Assembly (NCBI GenBank): GCA_946811695.1
Contig: OX328124.1
Location: 34,184,203-34,248,202, forward strand
DNA length: 64,000 bases
DNA from: Gonocerus acuteangulatus
Lineage: Eukaryota > Arthropoda > Insecta > Hemiptera > Coreidae
Direction of reading: 5' to 3'
In this document: positions 55,991-64,000 of the stretch, piece after piece
Layout of the letters: each line of letters starts with the position of its first letter
Position numbering within the stretch: the first letter of the stretch is position 1
Notes under the pieces: generated by a model
What the model was told of the DNA's origin: nothing
What the model saw: only the letters and a program-made list of their open reading frames with translations
Database searches by the model: none
Translations under genes and position numbers: made by a program

Positions 55991-57184
55991 CTATTATTGG
56001 TTAATGGTCTACTACTTACCGCAAGATTTTCGGCAAAGAAAACATGCCACGCATTTGTCGAATAGACCATTACCAAACAACGTCTTTAACTGCACGTTTC
56101 AAATTGGTACATTTTAGCTGGGTTCAATTTTTCAGCTAGGTTTGAATGAATTTATCTGTTTTCTACAATTCATTTGCTAAAAGAAGTCTCTCTGAATAAA
56201 TCGCTCTTTTTGGCCGGGCAATCGAGGAAAAAAATCCAAAAGCCAATATCCATTTCTGGAGTTAATTTTTTACTGTTTTATTCTTGAATAATCAAAGTAT
56301 TGGACCCTATTCACTTGCTCCATTCAAAATTTTCTTTTTAAAGCTCGAATTATAATTTTTGTCACCGTTGTAATAGTAATGCTTATTTTGAAACTTTATT
56401 TTTAGGTTGTTACAAAACATTTGATTGATCGGCGTTTTTCATCCATTGAGTTCGCGTAATGACAAACGACTTTATAACAGCAGCTGCCCATTAAAAAAAT
56501 TAAGTAAGTGAAAACCTGTCACACTGAATAAAAAAGCTGAAGCAAGCTTAAAGTAAAGGGCTAATCCCAGCTTAAGTTGGCAGGAATTAATCTTGGACTG
56601 GGTTGTATGAGAGAATATATTCCATAGAATATTAATTTCATTCGCTCTTTGAGTAATTATTGTAATGTATATGAAATTTATCGCATATAATTTTGCAAAA
56701 ATGCAGGTTAGATCGGTTTGATTGAAATGATTGTTCTTAAGGTGCGTTTACATCTGATAGTTATTGCAGGATAAACCGAGTGTTTTAGGGTTAAGTGGCT
56801 AAACTGAAATTATGAACTAAAGACCTCAAAACAAGACAAAAATTCACTCTGAAGGTATGTCCGCAAACGATTTGTTTAGGAGATATTCACACCTAAAGAT
56901 TTTCATTGTTATGAATTATTTACGTCGTATGACAAGTTTGTAAAAGGCTTTCGAAGAGTACTCATCATTATGCCTTCTGTTTATACTAATTGTGACTATA
57001 CCGATATAGTTTTTGTGTAGGGTTTGGCAATGGTAATACTAATGCTACCCATCGCGAATATGCCACGCATTTCCGAATAGACCATTACCAAATAACGTCT
57101 TTAACTCCACGTTTCAAATTGGTACCTTTGCTACAATACCACGTGCTGACAGAATTTTTCCCCCTTTAACGAATTAAGAAAGGA

Positions 57185-57330
57185 GTGAAACCATATTACA
57201 ATATTTTTATGATAATCCAACTGGCAGTGTACGAAGATCTGGAGCAGAATTATATTACGCCAACTACAGTATGGAGAACTCTCATTGAAATGGACTTCAC
57301 CCATATTATTATCAACGGCTACAACAAAAA
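57185..57330 (+). pseudogene. Transposase remnant, left inverted copy
   Basis: Plus-strand translation contains TPTTVWRTLIEMDFTHIII. It recalls the second helix-turn-helix of DUF4817-bearing mariner-like transposases (pattern TVWRxLxExxxHPYH). Upstream, about 56970-57110 is a decayed DUF4817 stretch on the same strand. Nonfunctional. Confidence 0.5.
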
Positions 57331-57364
57331 AAAAAAAAAACAAAAATTGGCCTTGATTGGTACT

Positions 57365-57583
57365 TTATTCAAGTTGAGCATAATTCACAAAGTTGAGGGA
57401 ACTTTCAGCAAAATAATCACCTCTGGTATCAAGAAAATCCCCATGCAAAGCTAAAGACAGATGATTTGGTAATCGTCCATTCGGAAATCGCCTGGTGTAT
57501 TCACGCCGGGTAGGATTAACATTACCATTGCATAAACCATACTCAAACACCATATCGGCATATTCACCATTAATATAAATCAA
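57365..57583 (-). pseudogene. DUF4817 domain remnant, right inverted copy
   Basis: Minus-strand frame with YINGEYADMVFEYGLCNGNV then NPTRREYTRRFPNGRLPN, the recognisable pattern of DUF4817, a helix-turn-helix domain found in arthropod transposon proteins and their relatives. After about 45 residues the match ends and a stop follows at 57365. It is a fragment. Confidence 0.7.
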
Positions 57584-58006
57584 AGGAATAATGCTGAGTA
57601 CTCTCTGAAACCTTGAAACCTTCTTAGAAACTTTTCCTATAAGGTAAATTATTCACAACAATGAAAATCTTTAGGTGTGAATATCTCCTAAACGAAGCGT
57701 TTGCGGACATACCTTCAGAGTCTTGTTTTGAGGTCCTTAGTTCATATTTTCAGTTTGGCCACTTAACCCTGAAACACTCTGTATATCCTGCAATAACTAT
57801 CAGATGTAAACGCACCTTAAGAACAATCATTTCAATCAAACCGATCTATCCTGCATTTTTGCAAAATTATATGCGATAAATTTCATATACATTACAATAA
57901 TTACTCAAAGAGCAAATTAAATTAATATTCTATGGAATATATTCTCTCATACATCCCAGTCCAAGATCAATTCCTGCCAACTTAAGCTGGGATTAGTTCT
58001 TTACTT

Positions 58007-58163
58007 AAAAAAAAATATATAAATTAATTTAGTTAATTAGTACTTTTGTACAAAAATTGACGTTTACATAAGAACCTCCAAATGCCCAACCTCAGCAATA
58101 TAAATAAATAATGATAATCAATATAACTTGAATAATACATGAACAGTTTCAAGTTCTGATAGT
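58007..58163. other. Short spacer, no recognised content
   Basis: AT-rich, ends with the left target duplication AAGTTCTGATAGT (58151-58163) of the next element. Confidence 0.6.
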
Positions 58164-58360
58164 TATTTATTTTTATTTTTTTTTTTTAACGGCGCATCTA
58201 CATCTTGGTCATTAGCGCCGGGCTATCTACAGGTTGCCACCCTTTTCTAATGCCAACAGCACGTGGTCGGTCACCCATTCAGGTACTGACCACGCCCGAC
58301 GCTGCTTAACTTCGGTGATCTATGGGAACCGGTGCATTCAACGTGGCTATGGCCGTTGGC
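58164..58360 (-). repeat. 5S-rRNA-derived SINE, complete, 13-bp target duplication
   Basis: Minus strand from 58360: GCCAACGGCCATAGCCACG, ATCACCGAAGTTAAGCAGCG, CGGGCGTGGTCAGTACCTGA, GGGTGACCGACCACG, TGTTGGC. This keeps the 5S internal promoter elements (A-box and C-box areas) but lacks about 11 bases of the 3' part. A unique body follows: TTAGAAAAGGGTGGCAACCT, GTAGATAGCCCGGCGC, TAATGACCAAGATGTAGATG, CGCCGTT and an A tail. AAGTTCTGATAGT flanks it exactly (58151-58163, 58361-58373), showing retroposition of the whole unit from the 5S start to the tail. Confidence 0.93.
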
Positions 58361-58373
58361 AAGTTCTGATAGT

Positions 58374-58717
58374 ATATGGTAATGGGTATCTACAGGAACT
58401 TGTTAGCAGTAAGGTCACTCAAACTGTCGCAATCACGTTCAATTCACACAAATAAGTGATTAATGGACAAGAGGTGTAGTGATTGATCCATTCTGCTAAA
58501 GCAGGGCAAACTTAGAGTTAACCTAGCTGGTGTTCAGTGTTGGAGTGTACCAAAGGCTGCCTTCGATTCATCATGGAATGGCGAGGACTAGCGACTACAG
58601 ACTCCCGGGATTTGAACCCAGAATCTCTCGTTTTACGTTCGAATTCATTATCTATTCCGCTCCCTGTACTTCCTGAGGGCAGCCAGACAGGGGCTAATTG
58701 TCTATATCACCTTCCTA
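58374..58717. other. No gene; possible old tRNA-like piece
   Basis: Around 58600-58640 the minus strand carries GGGTTCAAATCCCGGGAG, a B-box-like stretch. No complete tRNA or SINE could be delimited. Confidence 0.4.
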
Positions 58718-58974
58718 CATGGGCGTATATAGGACATAAGTTTGGGGGGCAGGGACAATTTCGGGGGGGCCGCTTCCGGGGTACCTATGGAATACTAACA
58801 AACTAGAACATGTAATAGTTTTAGCCACGAACGCTATTATACCCAAAATAAAATATTTTTTAAAAAATAAGTGATCTTATTTAATTTATTTTTAAGGGAT
58901 TAATGACACATTTTTACCAATCACATCAAAATTGGGGGGGGGGTACTGTAGCCCCCTCCTTATATACGCCAAAG
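58718..58974. repeat. G-rich MITE, third copy
   Basis: Left end CATGGGCGTATATAGGAC, right end TTATATACGCC; interior with G runs and CTAGAACATGTAATAGTTTT, like the copy at 9240-9502. The last bases of the right end are changed and no clean target duplication was seen. Confidence 0.65.
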
Positions 58975-59303
58975 CCTAACTACCTGCTCTGAAGAAGAAC
59001 ATTGAGTCTTAAGAACCCATCTTATGGAGTCGGGCGAATTATTGCCCTAAACCACTAGACACTGTCCGAAAAAGTTGCCGAATTGTTGATAGAAGAATAT
59101 TCATTTTTGTAATTAATCCGTTTAGGCTTAGGGCGCGAAGTGTAAAAATACAAGTTTACTTTTAGCGCGTTTGCTTTCATAGGGAGGAACCCGCTTATGA
59201 GGTTGATCTCATGAAGATATCCGGAAGTGCCAACTAGAAAACTTCACGTTTCAGATCCCATAGATCACCAAATTACAAGCGATTCTAATATAAATATATA
59301 CAT
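58975..59303. other. No recognised content
   Basis: Near 59180-59250 a stretch (GGAACCCGCTTATGAGGTTG, CCGGAAGTGCC) also occurs near 39468-39520, so an unnamed dispersed repeat is present. Confidence 0.5.
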
Positions 59304-59693
59304 CAGGGCCTTGGAGGAGAAAGGGTGAATCTGGAAAATCGACTTCTTTTAAATTTTATTTTCTGATTCAAAAAGATGTAGGAAACACGACGCTTCGCCT
59401 TGCTTCTCTAGTTCGCCTTTAATTCTCTCACAGTTTCAAGTTAAAGTGAATAAAACCATTATCTATGAAGAATTTAATGTCTAATCCCGTGTCAGAAATT
59501 CCCCTCCTGGAATTTTGTTACCCATAAATCAGTCGTAAAAATTATAATTAAAATATTGCATACTTCAGGTTTATGAATCAGCATTCCATAGAGAAAACAT
59601 TTGCCCTTGCTATCCTCAAGCACTTCTAGAACTTAGAGTTCTATTTCCCAACATCCGGAATTCGTGATTCGCCCTTTCTCTTCCAAGGTCCTG
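59304..59693 (-). mobile_element. 390-bp TIR element, second copy
   Basis: Same family as 18059-18457, opposite orientation. The right end ATTCGCCCTTTCTCTTCCAA (then GGTCCTG) is intact, the left end CAGGGCCTTGGAGGAGAAAG has changes. Confidence 0.8.
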
Positions 59694-60668
59694 ATGTATT
59701 CTGTTCGCTTTCTAGCTTGCTTAAAAATGGACAGATTTTACTTACATTTGGTACAAATTGTTCTTGTGCCTAATAGACTTGAAAAGGGACTGCCATAGAC
59801 ATGTAAGACTGCAATCAATTTTAAATGATAAGAACATCCTAGTACTGTGTAGAACCAAGTAAAATGGAGGTTCCTATAAGAAAAATGGCTAGTGAAGGAA
59901 TATAGAGAAATGTGACATATTCTAGACACCTTGGAAATGGGAGAATTCTCGATCAAACCTTCCACATGAATTTCTCAAGAATAAGGATTCCATATTCTCT
60001 TCTATATGTGTAAATTCTCTTAGGTCTTTGTGTATTTTTATTATTACATTTTTTTGTTATATCCTTCATTAAGCGACTTTTACATTGGCCGTACGGTGGT
60101 AGCTTGGTGTGTTAAAAACACGACATTATTATGTTCCATATTTTTTTTTTTATTTATTTTATTTTTTATGGTTATGATCAAAATTAATTAAAGTTATGCC
60201 CGACTCTTAGGAACTGCATAATTTCCTTCTAATACTTAGCAATTTTGTGATATGGAAAATTTAATAACCCGTAAAATACAATAATAAAGGAAACCAATGC
60301 ATCCGAAAATTCATGGACCGTTCTCTTTTTATTTTACGGCTTCTAGGCCATTTGCGACCTTTAAGGTTGTCTAGAAATTGATGCTTTAATTTTTGTGTTA
60401 GGAAATAAATTAGGCTTTGGAATGGTTACTTATTTCACATCCCTTTTTGAGATATTTAATAAAATATAAGTACAAATCTGTCCGTGATTGTCAATGGTTG
60501 ATTCTGTCCATGCATCCCAATCTCGAGACTGAGCCCTCGTTGAGGGCAGAATATTTCGAAGTTTTGAAATTAAATTAAATGGAAAATATTATTCTATATA
60601 ATTATGCTCTGAAATAATTTTGAATTTGACAGAATCAGGTTGAAAAAAATTTACTATATTTAAGAAGA
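59694..60668. other. No gene recognised
   Basis: AT-rich, no repeats or coding similarity recognised. Confidence 0.5.
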
Positions 60669-61320
60669 CTACAGCTTGAATTGAAACATGATTTGGGGAT
60701 GGGTGAAACTTGCAGGGGTACGAAGAGGGGTGGAAGAGTTGGGATTTAAAGGTTTCTTAGTTGGTAGCATGGAGGACAGACAGAGGTAAGGAATTCCATA
60801 GCGAAGTGGGAACAAATGATTTTTCGAATAAAGCTGCAGGGCAGGCCCAGAAGAATGAAGCGGGTGTTTGGATTTATGGAGGCGAAAAGAAATAAGAGTA
60901 TCTTGGCGATTGAGTGACTTGGTAAAGAACTGAGCCAAGGATGTTCTGGCGACGATAACCAAGGAATAGCTAATTCAACTCTTTGTAGAGGTGCGGTATA
61001 TGGGCGTCTCTGGGGATATCGACGATAAAATGAATGAAAAAGCTCGTTTGAGTTTTGCCTCGAGCTCGCCAGAATGTCATCGAAAGTGAGATTTTTCTGT
61101 TCAGACCTAGAGTGGCGTGCCATCCAAGAATCTAAATCTTCGTAAAATACATCCATGTACTCTGGTCTTCCTTCATTGCGCTCACATAACTAAATCGCAG
61201 CTCCAGTATTTCCTTTAGGGCAGTTACTTCTAGCTTTTCATTTCTGTCTTGGCCAGTCAGGCCTGCCACTCTTTGGGGGTACTTCATATTCGCAAATGTA
61301 GAGTTAATACACACCAGTGT
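60669..61320 (-). pseudogene. Probable LINE C-terminal remnant
   Basis: Minus-strand reading across frames gives ELFHSFYRRYPQRRPYTAP-like and KSFVPTSLWNSLPLSVL, the pattern with which many LINE reverse transcriptases end (SFFPRTxxLWNSLPxxVF). Stops and shifts interrupt it several times. Clade not determined. Function lost. Confidence 0.5.
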
Positions 61321-62674
61321 ATCCTTAGCAGAACCCAGCCTTCACTTCAATGAAGCAGAGAGTAGGTAGATAGATGCCGATAAACATATCTTCTGGTCAG
61401 CGAAACTACCGCTCAAACCGAACCCCTCGATTTTTTCTATGTTGGTTTCTTGTATTGTTCAAAACAAACTCAACAAACTTCATCTATGCCCTTGTGTTGT
61501 TAATAAACGATACGAACGATAAAATGCAAAATAAAAATGCCTCATATGTATTTGGACTCAGTTTTGCATCATCCTCAATATCTCCATTTTCCACAGTACC
61601 TTCCCCGAAGTGAAAACCAAACTTTATGAACCCTCGTTTAGATAAATGTCATACTTTTGTAAATACTTTCAACTCAATCCGTTGTTTTTGAGTACCCGAA
61701 TCAGAAGTTCAAGATTTGTTCACTTTTGTCGCTTCGAATGCGAAGTCACAGCAAAGATTTTTTTTAAAGCTATTAGGTTCTTAACGAGTTATTAATATTG
61801 CCGATTGTGACGTAGGTAACCTGTAGCATAGATGATGCGGAGATGAAAGGACTACAAAGATAAGAGAATGAGGGTAAAGTTGAGAGTGCTGATGGATGCG
61901 ATGAGTGGGTGTGGATGGTGGCCTCTATCGAGTTAGTGCCCCATAATAACGGGAAGGTGGAGTCGCCGTCAAAGTGTTAGTACTCCTTAAGTGGGGGGGT
62001 GTCACTGCAATGGAATTACTACCCCCACCTAGGCCAATCTCGTCCTACACCCCACACTTCCTCTCCTTTCTCCTCCTCTATACCACCGCACTGACCCTAG
62101 GGGTCTCTCCCTATAGGCACTCCTTTCTTATACCAGGCAAATGTTTTCACTCCCCATTTCCCGTTCTTCACAGACAGAAATATTCACGAATTAGGAAATA
62201 TGAATTCTTCGAAGAGCGTTTCGATATGCTGAGACAGTTTTTATATCCGAAGACAGTGGACCAACAAAAAGTACACATTGGCAAAAAGAGACCAAGAAAT
62301 ATCGATCAGAAAAAATACAAACATGAAAGAGATCTATTGAATAGAGATTTGGAGTAAAATTACGGCCAAGATGACAAACATCTTTTTCACAAATTGTAAA
62401 AAAGGACAGCTAATATATGTTAAATTAATTTAGGAAAAGGGTTAAGAATTGAATTTTAATGATAAATTTAAAGAGTCTATCACATTGTTGACACTTCATT
62501 TTTCTTCTTCGTTGATAATGGCAAAATAACCGAAACGTTCCATTTGAAGGAGAAAAAAAAAGAATATTGCCTTGAGGTGAAGACCTAATTAAAAATTAAA
62601 ATATATTTTAAGAGAGAATCACCTCAGAATTTTCGGTTGTGAAAAAATTGATTAAGGAAAAGAGATCTACTTCA
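61321..62674. other. No gene recognised
   Basis: A 127-codon plus-strand frame at 61974-62357 begins in a less AT-rich patch (61860-62110) and is not recognisable. Nothing else identified. Confidence 0.45.
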
Positions 62675-62765
62675 AAAGTCCGTTACACAGGAGTTGCGTA
62701 ACTAAGCACATTCCTCAGAAGATGGAAAGTGTATTCAGCATTCCTGATCAATTGATTTAAATACT
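62675..62765 (+). repeat. 5' end fragment of the composite DINE/pearl-like element
   Basis: AAGTCCGTTACACAGGAGTT, GCGTAACTAAGCACATTCCT and GCATTCCTGATCAATTGATT match the first ~95 bases of the elements at 43237 and 44645. Core and 3' end are missing. Confidence 0.75.
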
Positions 62766-62781
62766 AACAAGGGGAGTATAC

Positions 62782-64000
62782 AGCGATGGGGTCACCGATT
62801 TGGACCATTTTTTTTTTCTGGTGATTCTACATCGAAAAATAGACATGTGTCCGAGCGTTCCGTCCAATGCACCTTAGGAGCCGAGAAATAAAATAAAATA
62901 AGTTGAAAGTGCTTTATTTTTTATATAGAGTTTAGAAAATGATATCGACATGATTCTTTCACCAATTCATTTGTTTTATAGAGTAGATTAAAAGAAAAAT
63001 ATAATCGTTAAAAAATAATTTATATTTCCTCAAATATATTCAAAAATATGCTTTCGTTTTCAGGTAAACTAGTATTATACATTTTTTACAACAAAAATAA
63101 TAGCAGATATAAAATTAGCACCTTAAGAAACCCTAATATATTGAATATCATTGAAAACAAAAAATAATGATTTTTCCTAGTCTGGAAGAGACTAAAAATT
63201 TGTAAACGAAAAGGTAATGTAACGTTTTGAAATTCAATATCTCCTCTTGAGATAATACGATTTTTACATCATTGAAATCTTTCGAAAGAAGAAAGACTCT
63301 TTTTTCTAACCATATAAATGAATATTGTATTATCTCAAAAGGTACTTGCGAAAAATGGTTTTCAAAATAAAAATAGAATGTAAACTTTTTTGCATATAAC
63401 GTCAATTCCAGAACACGTAGAAACACCCCGATTGGACGGAAATGTGTTACATTATAGCCTCTATTGACCCTCCAAGTTTGGTTTGGATCGGGTAAATATT
63501 CTTTGAAATATGGCCGGATTCTTGAATCTTTAACAAAATTTTAAGGGTTTGAATCTTTAGCGAAATTTAAAATACATTTTTTTTATTTTTGTAATATTCC
63601 CACAATTTTAATTTAGGGGTTTTTGAATGTGCTAAAAACGAATCTGACGTCCGTTTTTAAATACAAAATTGTTTTACATACTCGACTCTGTAGAAGTCAT
63701 TATTATGCCCAAATATTCCATAAACCTATATTTAAAAACTTATCGATTATGAAACAATTTTTGATTTAAAAACGGATGTCAGATTCATTTTTAGCACATT
63801 GAAAAACCCCTAAATTAAAATTGTGGGAATATTACAAAAATAAAAAAAAGTGTACAAAAAAAAAATAATAAAAAATAAAGCACTTTCAACCTATTTTATT
63901 TTATTTCTCGGCTCCTAAGGCGCATTGGACGGAACGCTCGGACATTTTTCGATGTAGAATCACCAGAAAAAAATTGGTCCAAATCGGTGATCCCATCGCT
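62782..64000. mobile_element. Element with ~145-bp inverted ends and nested palindrome
   Basis: Left end AGCGATGGGGTCACCGATTT to about 62930 is mirrored at the window's end (ATCGGTGATCCCATCGCT, last base 64000), including GTCCGAGCGTTCCGTCC and TTAGGAGCCGAGAAATAAAA. Inside, 63572-63685 and 63745-63850 form a second inverted pair (CCACAATTTTAATTTAGGGG / CCCCTAAATTAAAATTGTGG). No transposase frame. The right flank is outside the window; a TA precedes the left end. Confidence 0.7.

Larger units (their letters stand above)
55311..56550. other. Repeat fragments, no gene
   Basis: Contains a TA microsatellite (55739-55792), a piece of the DUF4817-type element in two parts (about 55860-55920 and 56000-56130), and between them the 3' tail of a 5S-type SINE (about 55918-55990). 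Confidence 0.6.
56551..58006. mobile_element. 1.46-kb fold-back element from DUF4817-type transposon
   Basis: Left arm 56551-56926 and right arm 57643-58006 are reverse complements with scattered differences (AGTAAAGGGCTAATCCCAGC at the left; GCTGGGATTAGTTCTTTACT at the right). The inverted relation continues inward: both sides carry DUF4817-like coding remnants pointing towards the centre. This is best read as two inverted copies of one transposon. Related short copy at 32690-33200 and fragments at 55860-56130. Confidence 0.75.

Noticed and set aside
58252..58360. Functional 5S rRNA gene
   Set aside because: It lacks about 11 bases of the 3' domain, is fused to a SINE body and A tail, and is flanked by a target duplication.

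Overview
The window is eukaryotic nuclear DNA, very AT-rich and crowded with transposable elements. Twelve consecutive exons of one host gene can be read on the minus strand. They encode an arthropod-type sodium- and chloride-dependent dopamine transporter (DAT, SLC6 family) whose protein matches insect DAT more closely than the serotonin transporter. The organism is therefore probably an arthropod. The intron size, AT content and repeat load would suit a crustacean such as a copepod, but nothing seen here proves that.

Layout. The DAT gene runs from the stop codon at 734-736 up to the first visible exon at 37114-37248. The exon carrying the N-terminus and the first half of transmembrane segment 1 was not found and probably lies beyond the window. 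All twelve exons have GT/AG borders, compatible phases and an open frame (1,658 coding bases including the stop). The introns hold most of the rest: a dead Tc1 transposon (7002-8609), small inverted-repeat elements, tRNA-headed SINEs, a Jockey-like LINE split by a Helitron-like element (14122-16490), and in the 18-kb intron a young BEL/Pao LTR retrotransposon (20252-25335) that has lost its reverse transcriptase region but keeps one long open frame.

From 37249 to 64000 no host exon was recognised. This part is a mosaic of repeats: hAT-like elements with 8-bp target duplications (42472-44142, 49108-49580, 51510-51971), two composite elements with ~140-bp internal tandem units that resemble DINE-1/pearl-type Helitron relatives (43237-43990, 44645-46054), a 72-bp minisatellite with higher-order structure (47435-48627), a 1.4-kb fold-back built from two inverted copies of a DUF4817-type transposon (56551-58006), a full-length 5S-rRNA-derived SINE with perfect 13-bp target duplication (58164-58360), and an element with ~145-bp inverted ends that closes the window (62782-64000).

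The most notable point is a pair of SINE families with different heads, one from 5S rRNA and one from tRNA, that share the same central block. No cellular pathway or gene cluster other than the dopamine transporter was found, and no CRISPR, operon or defence-type system is present.
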